Assembly (NCBI GenBank): GCA_947454475.1
Contig: CANGLD010000001.1
Span: 1-64,000 of the forward strand
Source: Oxalobacteraceae bacterium
GTDB taxonomy: Bacteria; Pseudomonadota; Gammaproteobacteria; Burkholderiales; Burkholderiaceae_D
Length of the DNA stretch: 64,000 nt
Reading direction: 5' to 3'
Numbering within the stretch: the stretch's first letter is position 1; the number at the start of each line of letters is the position of its first letter. The translations under genes and the position numbers were made by a program. Below the pieces are notes generated by a model. The model worked only from the letters and a program-made list of their open reading frames with translations. It searched no databases and was not told the origin of the DNA. Shown here in pieces: positions 41,225 to 51,900 of the stretch.

Positions 41225-41252
41225 AAACTCAACTACGCTAACCTAGCTGCGC

Positions 41253-44200
41253 TTAAGCAGCATGCTTACCTTGATCATCGCTGCCAAATTTTTGTAATGA
41301 CAGACTTGCTAGCAAATCCTTTTCTTTTTGTTTTGCTGCATGCAGATGTCTTTCTTTAACATGACCATAGCCACGTATCTCTTCAGGAATACTAGCGATA
41401 GCTATGATCTGCTGGTAATTATTTGCAGTTAAGTTAGGCAGCAAGGACATTATCTGTGCTTTATATTGCAGTATCAATGCACGTTCAGTCTTGCGTTCTT
41501 CGGTATAACCAAATGGATCAAGAAAACTGCCACGCAAAAACCGTAGGCTGGCTAGTATAGGAAAAACTTTTCCTACCCATGACCCAAATTCACGTTTAAT
41601 TAAATGCCCTTGTGCATCATGCTTAGATAACAAAGGTGGAGCTAAATGATATTTAATGGCGTAGTCGCCTTCAAATATAGTGGCAATTTTTTCTTTAAAG
41701 CGGCCATTTGAATGTAGACGTGCCACTTCATATTCATCTTTGTAAGCCATAAGTTTGAATAAATATTTTGCGACAGCTGTTGTCAGTTTTAATCCAGAAC
41801 TTCCTTCATGCAGCTTTTCTTCTGCTGCCTTTATCTGATTAACAAAATCTTCATAGCTTTTTGCATAAGCTTGGTTTTGATAAGCGCGTAAAAATGCACT
41901 ACGCTGCGCTACAACTTCTTCCAAGCTAGGCGTACGTTTAAATGTAATCACTTGCCCTGGTGCGATCACACTTAATTCTTTTTCCACGGCTGCTAAATCA
42001 TGGGCTGCCAGACGACCCCAAGCAAATGATTGCTGATTAAATTCTATAGACACGCCATTTAACGCTATTGATTGTAATATCGCAGCTTCTGATAAAGGCA
42101 CCCATCCTTGTTGCCATGCATAACCCAACATAAACATATTTGTAGCTATTGCATCACCCATGAGTGCGGTTGCAATTTTTCCTGCATCTATAGCTGCGAC
42201 AGCTTCTGCTCCACACGCTGTACGGATTTTTTCTACTGCACCTGCATCAGGATATTTCCAGTCTGGATTTTTTACAAAAGCTGCTGTTGGTGCAAGCGTA
42301 GAATTCAATGCTGCATGAGTGCGTTGATTACCCATACGTGACAGAGCATCTTTGCTTGCAGCGACAATCACATCACAACCTATGACGAGATCCGCTGCGC
42401 CAGTACCGACTCGCGTAGCATGTATCTGCTCAGGTGCATCAGCTAGTCGGACATGCGACATCACTGGCCCACCTTTTTGCGCTAAGCCACTCATGTCTAA
42501 GACTGTACAAGCTTTACCTTGTACATGCGCAGCCATAGCAAGAATTTGACCTACTGTGACCACACCTGTTCCCCCTATGCCTGTCACTAGCACGCCATAC
42601 GGTTGCGCTGTTGATGGCAATTGCGGAGTGGGTAGTGTTGCAGCACGTTCTAGCGCTGATATTTTTTTACCTGTTACATCAGCTAATGCGGCTTTCTTAG
42701 GTTTGCGTAGCTGACCACCTTCTACGGTAACAAAGCTAGGACAAAAACCTGTGACGCAAGAAAAATCTTTATTACAACTAGACTGATTAATTTCGCGCTT
42801 ACGTCCAAAATCTGTTTCTAATGGCTCTATAGATAAACAATTAGATTGCACACCACAATCACCACAACCTTCACATACAGCTTCATTAATCACGGTGCGT
42901 TTTGCTGGATCAGGATATTCATTGCGTTTACGACGACGTCTTTTTTCAGAAGCACATGTCTGGTCGTAAATCATGGCGGAAACACCTTTTACTTCACGTA
43001 GTTCGCGTTGCACTGCATCGAGCTCACTGCGATGACGTATCGTGACGCCGGGCGCCCAATTGGTATGCTCAGGATATTTATCTGGTTCATCTGTCACCAC
43101 GATGATTGGATGCACACCTTCTGCTGCCACTTGACGTGAAATAGTCGCGGGATCTAAAGGGCCATCATGATGCTGCCCACCTGTCATAGCGACTGCATCA
43201 TTAAATAAAATTTTATAGGTCATATTGACCTTTGCCGAGACAGCGGCACGAATGGCTAATAAGCCTGAATGAAAATAAGTGCCATCACCTATATTGGCAA
43301 ACACATGTTGTTCAGACGTGAAGGGCGCTTGACCTATCCATGTAGTTCCTTCTGCACCCATATGGGTAAAAGTGGTAGTAGATCTATCCATCCACAAGGC
43401 CATGTAATGACAACCTATACCGGCTAAAGCACGACTACCCTCTGGAACTTTAGTGGATGTGTTGTGTGGACAGCCCGAGCAAAAGTGCGGAATACGATCG
43501 GTTTGTGTATCAGGCTTGCTCGTGACTTTTAATACAGATTCACGCGCTTCAAGAAAAGCGATGCGCTCATTCACCCGTTTTTCTATAGGATGACCAACAT
43601 AATATTTTGCAATACGCGCAGCGATGGCACGCGCTATTTGTGTGGGATTAAGTTCATACGTGCCGGGCAATAACCAATCACCATGACCTTCACGACGGAC
43701 GTTGCTCCACTCTCCCGTGTCATCAAATTTTCCAACTACACGAGGACGCACATCATCACGCCAGTTATATAACTCTTCTTTTAATTGATACTCGAGTAGC
43801 TGACGTTTTTCTTCTACCACCAACACTTCTTCTAAGCCTTGCGCAAACTCTCGTACACCTGTTGCTTCTAAAGGCCACGTCATACCAACTTTATATAAAC
43901 GCAGGCCTATGTCACGCGCAACACTTTCATCTATTCCTAAATCTTCTAAAGCTTGTCGTGTATCGAGATAAGACTTACCAGCGGTAAGTATGCCAAAGCG
44001 GGCGTTAGGACTATCCCAAATTAATCGATCAATTTTATTTGCACGCACATAAGCTAGTGCTGCATACCATTTATGATTAACCAGTCGTTCTTCTTGATCC
44101 AACACGGCATCAGGCCAACGTATATTTAAACCACCCTGTGGCATAGCAAAATCATCGGGCAAAATAATATTTACACGATTAGGGTTGATATCAACGGTAG

Positions 44201-44858
44201 CACCTGATTCCACAATATCGGTGACACATTTAAGCGCTACCCACAAACCGGTATAGCGGCTCATAGCCCAACCGTGTAATCCGTAGTCTAAATATTCTTG
44301 TACAGATGATGGATAAAAAACCGGTATGCCACATGCTTTAAGTATGTGTTCACTTTGATGTGCATTGGTAGAGGATTTTGCTGCATGATCATCCCCTGCT
44401 AACACTAATACACCGCCATGGGGAGCAGTGCCTGCTCCGTTAGCATGTTTAAACACATCGCCTGATCGATCTACACCAGGCCCTTTGCCATACCAAATAG
44501 AAAATACGCCGTCGTACTGTGCGCCTGGAAACAGATTAACTTGCTGTGTGCCCCATACACTCGTCGCAGCTAGATCTTCATTCACACCCGGTACAAATTT
44601 CACATGATGTGCATCGAGATATTTTTTTGCCTTCATGGCAGTCTGATCCACACTGCCTAAAGGTGAACCACGATAACCAGTGATAAAGCCTGCTGTATTT
44701 AAGCCAGCGGCCATATCACGCTGTCTTTGCATCATAGGCAAGCGTATTAATGCCTGCGTTCCGGTCAAAAATACACGGCCATGATCTTTAGTGTATTTAT
44801 CGTCGAGAGAAATCGCATCTGCAAGTTGATCTTGCTGTTTCTCCATGGGTGCGTTCAT
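41253..44858 (-). CDS. Fused indolepyruvate ferredoxin oxidoreductase
   Basis: 1201 aa; GYRGSPLGSVD; CEGCGDCGVQSNC Fe-S; ITGIGGTGVVTVGQ-like gamma domain. Confidence 0.94.
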   Translation of the reverse strand: MNAPMEKQQDQLADAISLDDKYTKDHGRVFLTGTQALIRLPMMQRQRDMAAGLNTAGFITGYRGSPLGSVDQTAMKAKKYLDAHHVKFVPGVNEDLAATSVWGTQQVNLFPGAQYDGVFSIWYGKGPGVDRSGDVFKHANGAGTAPHGGVLVLAGDDHAAKSSTNAHQSEHILKACGIPVFYPSSVQEYLDYGLHGWAMSRYTGLWVALKCVTDIVESGATVDINPNRVNIILPDDFAMPQGGLNIRWPDAVLDQEERLVNHKWYAALAYVRANKIDRLIWDSPNARFGILTAGKSYLDTRQALEDLGIDESVARDIGLRLYKVGMTWPLEATGVREFAQGLEEVLVVEEKRQLLEYQLKEELYNWRDDVRPRVVGKFDDTGEWSNVRREGHGDWLLPGTYELNPTQIARAIAARIAKYYVGHPIEKRVNERIAFLEARESVLKVTSKPDTQTDRIPHFCSGCPHNTSTKVPEGSRALAGIGCHYMALWMDRSTTTFTHMGAEGTTWIGQAPFTSEQHVFANIGDGTYFHSGLLAIRAAVSAKVNMTYKILFNDAVAMTGGQHHDGPLDPATISRQVAAEGVHPIIVVTDEPDKYPEHTNWAPGVTIRHRSELDAVQRELREVKGVSAMIYDQTCASEKRRRRKRNEYPDPAKRTVINEAVCEGCGDCGVQSNCLSIEPLETDFGRKREINQSSCNKDFSCVTGFCPSFVTVEGGQLRKPKKAALADVTGKKISALERAATLPTPQLPSTAQPYGVLVTGIGGTGVVTVGQILAMAAHVQGKACTVLDMSGLAQKGGPVMSHVRLADAPEQIHATRVGTGAADLVIGCDVIVAASKDALSRMGNQRTHAALNSTLAPTAAFVKNPDWKYPDAGAVEKIRTACGAEAVAAIDAGKIATALMGDAIATNMFMLGYAWQQGWVPLSEAAILQSIALNGVSIEFNQQSFAWGRLAAHDLAAVEKELSVIAPGQVITFKRTPSLEEVVAQRSAFLRAYQNQAYAKSYEDFVNQIKAAEEKLHEGSSGLKLTTAVAKYLFKLMAYKDEYEVARLHSNGRFKEKIATIFEGDYAIKYHLAPPLLSKHDAQGHLIKREFGSWVGKVFPILASLRFLRGSFLDPFGYTEERKTERALILQYKAQIMSLLPNLTANNYQQIIAIASIPEEIRGYGHVKERHLHAAKQKEKDLLASLSLQKFGSDDQGKHAA

Positions 44859-45298
44859 GACCGTCCTTGTATTGGGTTACTAGCTAATTGCAGTATAGGC
44901 AGGGTATGCGCCCGCGACAAATCAAAAATATTCATGCTTATACATTAAGAATTGTAGTGCATGAAAGGGGATTCAACTTGCAGCTCGTTCTATTCTGGCG
45001 ACCATTATTTTCAGCCAAATTCAGGTGTTTTGGCGATTTACCCTTTCATAAGTGGCACTTAATATCTACTAACTGTGAGGAATCCTCGTTATTTATGTAA
45101 ATACCATGTTCCACCTCACGAAACCCCTCACTAGATAGGGTTAAGGTGATTTGCTCTCAGATTACGACTGCATTACGGAATGCGCTGTGAAGTCACACAG
45201 CAGGTTTCTGTAACTAGAAGTAATTCGGGCGCTGTTACTCACCTTATTCAGCAAATAATGTTTTGGGATTTTTTTAATCATTTTTTAGAAAGAGCTTT

Positions 45299-45769
45299 AT
45301 GAAAATGCATCAATTAGTCTTACTCACAGGTTTAGCCATTTCTGCCTTTGCACATGCTAATCATCATGAAGGCCATACTAAGCACGATGGTGATATGCGC
45401 GATGGTGGCATGCATCCCCTGTTTAGTCAGTTTGATAAAGACAAAGATGGAAAAATCAGTCAGGTAGAACTCAAAGAAGGTATGGATAAATTATTTACGG
45501 ATATCGATACCAACAAAGATGGCTTTATTACTAAAGACGAAATGCAAGCGCATCACAAGTTGATGCATGAAAAATATCAAGGTGCAATGCAAGAGCATTG
45601 GAAGCTGGCGGATAAAGATGGCGATGGCTTGCTAAGTAAGGCTGAAGCAGAAAGTGGTGATATGCCGCGCTTAGTAAAAGATTTCGACAAACTCGATAAA
45701 AACAAAGATGGCAAACTCAGCCATGAAGAAATTGAAGAGGGTATGAAAAAAAGACACAAGTCACATTAA
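45299..45769 (+). CDS. EF-hand calcium-binding protein, secreted
   Basis: Four loops: DKDKDGKISQVE, DTNKDGFITKDE, DKDGDGLLSKAE, DKNKDGKLSHEE; signal peptide. Confidence 0.93.
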   Translation: MKMHQLVLLTGLAISAFAHANHHEGHTKHDGDMRDGGMHPLFSQFDKDKDGKISQVELKEGMDKLFTDIDTNKDGFITKDEMQAHHKLMHEKYQGAMQEHWKLADKDGDGLLSKAEAESGDMPRLVKDFDKLDKNKDGKLSHEEIEEGMKKRHKSH

Positions 45770-45798
45770 TTTTTATTACACGCTGTTTTGCGTGTGCC

Positions 45799-45834
45799 GG
45801 ATCCGATCACCCCCTCGGATCCTTTTTTATTTTT
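45799..45834 (+). terminator. Rho-independent terminator after the EF-hand gene
   Basis: GGATCCGA-tcaccccc-TCGGATCC then T-rich tract. Confidence 0.88.
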
Positions 45835-45854
45835 AAAATTGATGACGAGCGCAT

Positions 45855-47108
45855 TTAATTCAACACTCGCTCTATAGCAGCCACTCGTGCTTTGTGTATA
45901 GCATCTGCAATAGGCTCAGCAGCATTGCCCGTTACTTGAGCAGACACGGTTGCAGCTATAGCTCCTGCCGGCACGGCCTGAGCTGCTGCAAGTGCTACTC
46001 TTAGTTTTGTAGTTTGAGGCAATATCAGATGATGTGATTCCGTTAGCGTTAGTTGATGACATTCCATGGCCACTAACAATTCACCAAAGCGCTCTGGTCT
46101 GCGCAATGCATCACAACGTTCTAATAATTTCACTAATAACTCTGCTGGTAACTCTTTTGCTCGATGCAGATTATTTAATTCTCTTGCAAGTATGATTGCT
46201 AAATCACGCACCTCATTTTGCATCTTTAGTCGAGCACAGAGTGTCTCGACTAATTTTGTACTGAGTGTTAAGAGTGTAGAAGTGTTAGATTCATTCTGAT
46301 TCTCTCTATTCACTTCCTCCACATCACACAGCAATGCCGCAACACGAATCGCTAGGTTAGTATTTTTTTCAGCTGCGGCATCGACCACCTGCATTGCATG
46401 TAAGAAGGCAGTCGTTTCTGACTGAGAAAAATTGGTATGCGGGGTTTTTTCTAGTGCAGCCAACTCAGGCAGAATTTTTTCTAACGCACCACATTCTTGC
46501 AAGACCTGAAGCATGCGCGATGGTTTTTTCTCCATCAGTCCACGCGATAATTCTTGCCACACGCGTTCTGGTACAAGTGCATCCACCTCACCAGCATGCA
46601 CCATATGCTGCATGAGCTGCATCGTTTCAGGAGCAATATTAAAATCATGAAACCGCGCTGCAAATCTCGCTAGTCGCAAGATGCGAACTGGGTCTTCAGC
46701 AAATGCGGTTGATACATGTCGGAAGATTTTATTTTGTATATCTGCTTGACCACCATAGGGATCCGTCAAATTGCCATGCTCATCCATCGCAATGGCATTG
46801 ATGGTCAAATCTCTACGCATTAAATCTTGTTCTAGCGTGACATCAGCTGCAGCATGAAAAACAAATCCAGCATAACCAGGTGCAGTTTTGCGCTCTGTAC
46901 GTGCTAATGCATATTCTTCGTGTGTGTCGGGATGAAGGAAGACAGGAAAATCTTTACCTACTGGTAAATATCCTAAGGCTTGCATTTGCTGTGGGTCTGC
47001 CCCCACTACCACATAGTCGCGATCTTTAACTGGCAGACCAAGTAAGGCATCTCGCACCGCGCCACCTACGGTATAGATAGAAAATGGCTGTGACATTTTT
47101 TTAGTCAC
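45855..47108 (-). CDS. cca: Multifunctional CCA tRNA nucleotidyltransferase
   Basis: YTVGGAVRDALLGLPVKDRDYVVVGA; RRDLTINAIAMDEHG; DPVRILRLARFAARF. Confidence 0.95.
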   Translation of the reverse strand: MTKKMSQPFSIYTVGGAVRDALLGLPVKDRDYVVVGADPQQMQALGYLPVGKDFPVFLHPDTHEEYALARTERKTAPGYAGFVFHAAADVTLEQDLMRRDLTINAIAMDEHGNLTDPYGGQADIQNKIFRHVSTAFAEDPVRILRLARFAARFHDFNIAPETMQLMQHMVHAGEVDALVPERVWQELSRGLMEKKPSRMLQVLQECGALEKILPELAALEKTPHTNFSQSETTAFLHAMQVVDAAAEKNTNLAIRVAALLCDVEEVNRENQNESNTSTLLTLSTKLVETLCARLKMQNEVRDLAIILARELNNLHRAKELPAELLVKLLERCDALRRPERFGELLVAMECHQLTLTESHHLILPQTTKLRVALAAAQAVPAGAIAATVSAQVTGNAAEPIADAIHKARVAAIERVLN

Positions 47109-48030
47109 GCGCTAAATAATGTGGCGCCACTGCCTCTAGCGGTGTGGCCTGCCAATCTGGCGGCAACTGACTACGAGAACCGGCCACATTATCTACTTTC
47201 ATAGAATCGACATTATCACGACTCATGAGTGGACCACCCGGCACATACTCCAGCATCCACGCCTGACATTTCGCTAAGAAATTCGGCAAGCCTATCAATG
47301 GCCGCATATGCCCACTATAAGACCCCGCTAGTTTAATTAACTCACGCAAGGTATAGACCTGCGAACCAACTAGATCATAGGTTTTTCCATACGTCTGCTG
47401 ATTATCTATTGCAGCAACAAATGCATGGGCTACGTCTCGGACATAGACTGGCTGAAATTTCGCCTCTGTTCCACCCAAGGCTAAGACAGGCATCAATTTT
47501 TGTAACTTGGCAAATAGATTGAGAAATTTATCTTCTTCACCAAACACCACTGATGGACGCATGATGGTGACATCTAAAAACGGTGCTTCCAACATAATTT
47601 TTTCAGCAGCCGCTTTGGAACGCAAATACATGGAAGGCGCATTTAAACCCACGCCAAGTGCACTCATATGTAAGCAACGTCTTACGTTTTGTGTACGACA
47701 AGCACGTACTAATTTGCGTGTTAGCTCAACATGTGCACGCTCAAAATCACGGCCCCATTTACTACCCGCTCGACTTTGCTGTGAATGCAATACACCAACT
47801 AAATTAATCACTGCATCAGCGCGTTGTACTAAGGACGATAACGTCGCATCATCCATGATGTCTGCTTCTACAATTTGCACAGTCGGCAATACCAATAAAT
47901 GACGCGCTCTGTTGTAACGTCGTGTAGGTACGATGACTTTATAACCTGCTGCTGCTAATTGTGCTGCAATATGGGTACCGATAAAACCGCTACCACCTAA
48001 GAGCAGAATAGATTCATGTCGCATAGTCAC
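47101..48030 (-). CDS. Complex I NDUFA9 subunit-like NAD-dependent epimerase
   Basis: ILLLGGSGFIGTHIAAQLAAAG; MRPSVVFGEEDKFLN; QPVYVRDVAHAF. Confidence 0.92.
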   Translation of the reverse strand: MTMRHESILLLGGSGFIGTHIAAQLAAAGYKVIVPTRRYNRARHLLVLPTVQIVEADIMDDATLSSLVQRADAVINLVGVLHSQQSRAGSKWGRDFERAHVELTRKLVRACRTQNVRRCLHMSALGVGLNAPSMYLRSKAAAEKIMLEAPFLDVTIMRPSVVFGEEDKFLNLFAKLQKLMPVLALGGTEAKFQPVYVRDVAHAFVAAIDNQQTYGKTYDLVGSQVYTLRELIKLAGSYSGHMRPLIGLPNFLAKCQAWMLEYVPGGPLMSRDNVDSMKVDNVAGSRSQLPPDWQATPLEAVAPHYLARD

Positions 48031-48048
48031 TCTGCAAAATTTATAACA

Positions 48049-50064
48049 TTAAGGAAGATCGCCTAATTCAGGCAAATTCGCATCACCTGGCATAACGTAG
48101 CCTAGTCTTGCTTTAAGTGATTGCGGTTTATTTTCAAACAAAGCTGCATACCACGTCGCATTCGCTAATACGCTTTTAACGTAATTACGCGTTTCTGAAA
48201 AAGGTATGGTTTCAGCAAATATGGCACCTTCTATCGGTTTTTCTAAAGTTGCACGCCACATTCTTGGTCGTCCTGGACCAGCATTGTAAGCTGCTGTTGC
48301 TAGTGTCTGTGAACCGCCTAAATTATTTAACACCATATTGAGATATTGCGTACCCAAGGTAATGTTAGTGCGTGTGTCATTTAAATTATTTAATGTAAAA
48401 CCAACCATACCAATTTTACGTGCCACATACTTTGCAGTCGATGGCATGATTTGCATTAAACCTGAGGCACCCACATTCGAACGAGCTGATTTAACAAAAC
48501 GCGATTCTTGACGTATCAATCCGTAGACCCACGCTTTATCTAAACCCATAGGTTGCGTTGCGGTGTGCATGATGTCATCGTGAGGAGCCGGATAACGATG
48601 CGTAAAATCTAATTCCACTCTAGCGCGATCTGCTGTTGTCACCATTCTGTCTAATACATCACTTTGACGCGCGAATTCTGCTGCTGCTAACAGCTGACGT
48701 TCATTCATCCGACGCAATTGCCAATTCCATTCGCGATTGCCTTCAAATCGCAAACCCAAATCAAAAAAACGAAATGCATGTTGAAAGCCTGGATTGTTAG
48801 AGGCTTCTGCTAATTCTTCCGACTTAGGCGCAACAGGCTTATCGGACACCATGGCTTTTTGACCCAGTTCTTCATTCGCTAACAAGCCATAAAAATTTGA
48901 GAGCGATGCGATGGATTGAAAATGTTTTTGCGCCTCTTCATTGCGACCCTGTGCTTTATCTGCTCGTCCATGCCAATACACCCAAGATGCATCTTTTTGT
49001 AATTCAGGTGGCATACTACTAATGGCCTTACTCACCATGCTCCAGTCACCTGCACGTAATGCAGCACGTGCACGCCATTGATAGCCATCTTGAGATAATT
49101 GCACACCCCATGTTCTACTCCAATAACTAGCCGCATCACGCGACAGTTGTAATGAAGCTTGTAATGCGATTTGTGCCCACGCTAGTGATTGCTCTTCTGC
49201 GCTTAATCTATTTAAAACTTTATTCAAAGCCTTAACAGATTTTGCAGGCTCATGTCGCGCTACGCGTCCTAAAGCGATAATAAATAATTCATGCGAGGTA
49301 CGCGGCGCAACAATGCCGCGATCAATGACTGATCCAGGTTTATCAATAGCTAAGGCTAATTGTTTTTCTGTCGCATCGGTCACGCTTGCAAGTCGGCGTG
49401 CCAAACTGATTTGGCTATATTCAGCTGCTAAACGAATCTGATGCCAGACATCATCCGTATTAAAATATTTTTCTTTGTAGAGATTTACAATTAATTCTGC
49501 ACAGGCGACACCATATTGATTCGGTTGCAACAGCAATTCTCTAGCTTGCTTGGCTACATTCTCACGTTTATTCACACGCGAAAGTAAGGCATAGCATTTA
49601 ACTTGCGTATCGTCATTTAGAGTAAATAAGGGATATTGCTCATCAAAGGTGCGCCATATATGAGCATGACCTAATAGTAGTAACCAGTCATTACGCAAAC
49701 GATCTGCAATAGCCGTACCTGCATATTTATCCATAAAGGCGCGTATTTCACCTTCTGGTGCTGAAATTAATCTAGGATACAGACGATAGTATTCAACGTA
49801 AGATGGAATAGGGTAGTTAGCAAGGCGATCCGCTATTCTTCCTGCTAGCGCAATGTCACCTCGCAATGAAGCATCACGCAGCATTAAAAAATCTGCATCG
49901 GCAGGTGTTAGCGTGAGTTCATTGCGCGCTGCGTTTGCTGGAGCACAAATGAAGGCGACACCGCTCAGTATTTCAAGCACGACGACAAGCAGACAAACAA
50001 TTTTCTTCATAATCCCTGTTTCAAATTTCCGAATATCAATAGTGTGTTTAGAATAGCATGTCAT
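48049..50064 (-). CDS. slt: Soluble lytic murein transglycosylase
   Basis: YGLIRQESRFVKSARSNVGASGLMQIMPSTAKYVA; AAYNAGPGR; start likely internal near MKKIVCLL. Confidence 0.93.
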   Translation of the reverse strand: MTCYSKHTIDIRKFETGIMKKIVCLLVVVLEILSGVAFICAPANAARNELTLTPADADFLMLRDASLRGDIALAGRIADRLANYPIPSYVEYYRLYPRLISAPEGEIRAFMDKYAGTAIADRLRNDWLLLLGHAHIWRTFDEQYPLFTLNDDTQVKCYALLSRVNKRENVAKQARELLLQPNQYGVACAELIVNLYKEKYFNTDDVWHQIRLAAEYSQISLARRLASVTDATEKQLALAIDKPGSVIDRGIVAPRTSHELFIIALGRVARHEPAKSVKALNKVLNRLSAEEQSLAWAQIALQASLQLSRDAASYWSRTWGVQLSQDGYQWRARAALRAGDWSMVSKAISSMPPELQKDASWVYWHGRADKAQGRNEEAQKHFQSIASLSNFYGLLANEELGQKAMVSDKPVAPKSEELAEASNNPGFQHAFRFFDLGLRFEGNREWNWQLRRMNERQLLAAAEFARQSDVLDRMVTTADRARVELDFTHRYPAPHDDIMHTATQPMGLDKAWVYGLIRQESRFVKSARSNVGASGLMQIMPSTAKYVARKIGMVGFTLNNLNDTRTNITLGTQYLNMVLNNLGGSQTLATAAYNAGPGRPRMWRATLEKPIEGAIFAETIPFSETRNYVKSVLANATWYAALFENKPQSLKARLGYVMPGDANLPELGDLP

Positions 50065-50101
50065 ACCTAATGAATCGGTATGAAATAACCATTATTAAGC
50101 T

Positions 50102-50656
50102 ATGCAAGCTAACCACGACAAATCTGCATTACGACACTCACTGATTGCGGCACGCAAGGCTTTATCAGCTGAAAACAAAATGCAGTCAGATCAACGCATC
50201 ATGGCGGGGATACTCGCCTTTCTGAACTCACACCCAGTGAGTGTATTGGGCGTTTATTTACCGTTATCAGGTGAGCCCGACCTCATGCCTCTGGTTGAAA
50301 CGCTGCATAAGCGTGATATTCGTATCGCACTACCCGTGGTGTTAGAAAAAAATCAGGCATTGCACTACGCAACTTGGCAGCCCGGTGACACACTTGTTAA
50401 AGATGCAAGCGGCACCATGGCACCCGCTAACCGCGATGCATTTATTTCACCTGAATTAATTCTTGTTCCGTGTGTAGGCTTTACAGAAACACGTTATCGC
50501 TTAGGCTATGGCGGTGGTTATTTTGATCGAACCCTAGCTCAACCAATCAAACCACTTGCAGTGGGTATCGCCTATGCTTTTACTTGCGTAGCATTTGCTG
50601 CATCGGCTCATGACATCGCACTAGACTGGATACTCACGGAAGAAAAATTAATTTGA
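50102..50656 (+). CDS. 5-formyltetrahydrofolate cyclo-ligase
   Basis: LILVPCVGFTETRYRLGYGGGYFDRTLA. Confidence 0.95.
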   Translation: MQANHDKSALRHSLIAARKALSAENKMQSDQRIMAGILAFLNSHPVSVLGVYLPLSGEPDLMPLVETLHKRDIRIALPVVLEKNQALHYATWQPGDTLVKDASGTMAPANRDAFISPELILVPCVGFTETRYRLGYGGGYFDRTLAQPIKPLAVGIAYAFTCVAFAASAHDIALDWILTEEKLI

Positions 50657-51502
50657 GTTAGCAAGACCCAAGCGCTGCAATATTGCCATGGTTGGCGCAG
50701 CTTGATTCAAGGTATAGAAATGCAGCCCAGGTGCACCACCTTTGAGTAATTGTTCACATAGCGCTGTCACGACATCTAAACCAAAGGCGCGTATAGATTC
50801 TGTATCGTCACCAAAGCTAGCTAGTTTTAATTTAACCCAACGCGGTATCTCTGCTCCACACATTTCAGAAAAGCGCATGAGTTGTGTGTAATTGGTGATA
50901 GGCATAATGCCGGCTACGATAGGCACATCCACACCCAGCTTGCGTGCTTCATCAACAAAACGGAAATACGCATCGGTATTATAAAAATATTGCGTGATTG
51001 CAGAATTTGCACCCGCCTGTATTTTGCGTACGAAATTTTTTATATCTTCTTGCGGCGATTTTGCTTGTGGATGCATTTCAGGATAGGCCGCCGCTTCTAT
51101 ATGAAACCAATCGCCGGTTTCTGCGCGTATAAATTCTATCAACTCATTTGCATAACTAAACTGGCCAGATGAAAAACCACCTGCGCCATAACCGCTAGGC
51201 AAATCACCACGTAAGGCAACTAATTGTTTAATGCCATGTGATTTATATTCTGTGATTAAGTCACGCAACTCTTCGCGAGTGCGTCCGATACAAGATAAAT
51301 GCGGCGCAGCTTGTAAACCTTCAGCGCGTATTTCTAAAACGGTGTCACGTGTACCGGATTGCGTAGAACCACCAGCACCGAAAGTAACGGAGAAATAAGC
51401 CGGATGTAAAGCAGCAAGCTTAGATCTAACGACACGTAATTTATCTGCACCTTCAGCTGTTTTAGGTGGGAAGAATTCAATACTAAATAATTGTTCGCGC
51501 AT
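50648..51502 (-). CDS. metF: Methylenetetrahydrofolate reductase
   Basis: FSIEFFPPKTAEGADKL; VTFGAGGSTQSGTR; ALRGDLPSG. Confidence 0.96.
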   Translation of the reverse strand: MREQLFSIEFFPPKTAEGADKLRVVRSKLAALHPAYFSVTFGAGGSTQSGTRDTVLEIRAEGLQAAPHLSCIGRTREELRDLITEYKSHGIKQLVALRGDLPSGYGAGGFSSGQFSYANELIEFIRAETGDWFHIEAAAYPEMHPQAKSPQEDIKNFVRKIQAGANSAITQYFYNTDAYFRFVDEARKLGVDVPIVAGIMPITNYTQLMRFSEMCGAEIPRWVKLKLASFGDDTESIRAFGLDVVTALCEQLLKGGAPGLHFYTLNQAAPTMAILQRLGLANSN

Positions 51503-51844
51503 TTATTTTCTTATGAAAATCGCTGACAGCAGCCATGAAATCACACTGTAAAGCAGTGCACCCATTACAGCCGAGGAAAACCCTGCCACCTGAAATCCTT
51601 GCACTAGATCAGAGGCTGCCCAAAACATCAGGCCATTAATCACGAGTATAAATAAACCCAGTGTGAGAACTGTGACAGGAAAGGTAAAAAAAATCAGTAT
51701 GGGTCGAATCAGCGTATTGATTAATCCCAGCACTAGCGCAGCAACGAATGCTGTCGCAAAGCTATCGATTTGCACTGTCTCTAAGATTAAGGGCAAAACG
51801 AATAAAGCGATGGTGTTAATCAGCCAGATCAGTAGCAAGCGCAT
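51503..51844 (-). CDS. Phage-holin-superfamily (holin IV-like) small membrane protein; start revised
   Basis: MRLLLIWLINTIALFVLPLILETVQIDSFATAFVAALVLGLINTLIRPIL; the upstream 22 codons of the ORF-track CDS are a REP-like hairpin. Confidence 0.85.
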   Translation of the reverse strand: MRLLLIWLINTIALFVLPLILETVQIDSFATAFVAALVLGLINTLIRPILIFFTFPVTVLTLGLFILVINGLMFWAASDLVQGFQVAGFSSAVMGALLYSVISWLLSAIFIRK

Positions 51845-51870
51845 CTTCGATCCGAAAAGTAAAAAATGAA

Positions 51871-51900
51871 AATGGATTCCGGCGCAAACCGGAATCCATT
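51871..51900. repeat. REP-like perfect hairpin
   Basis: AATGGATTCCGG-cgcaaa-CCGGAATCCATT, 12-bp perfect stem between ahcY and the holin-like gene. Confidence 0.8.

Noticed and set aside
42108-42549. Plus-strand Cys-rich ORFs antisense to the IOR gene
   Set aside because: They lie wholly within a strong CDS on the opposite strand; composition artefacts
41253-44858. 1201-aa oxidoreductase as a novel fusion
   Set aside because: Fused indolepyruvate ferredoxin oxidoreductases of this size are common in Burkholderiales and relatives
44888-45100. 70-aa ORF upstream of the EF-hand gene
   Set aside because: No recognisable domain or convincing RBS; likely chance ORF in a non-coding leader
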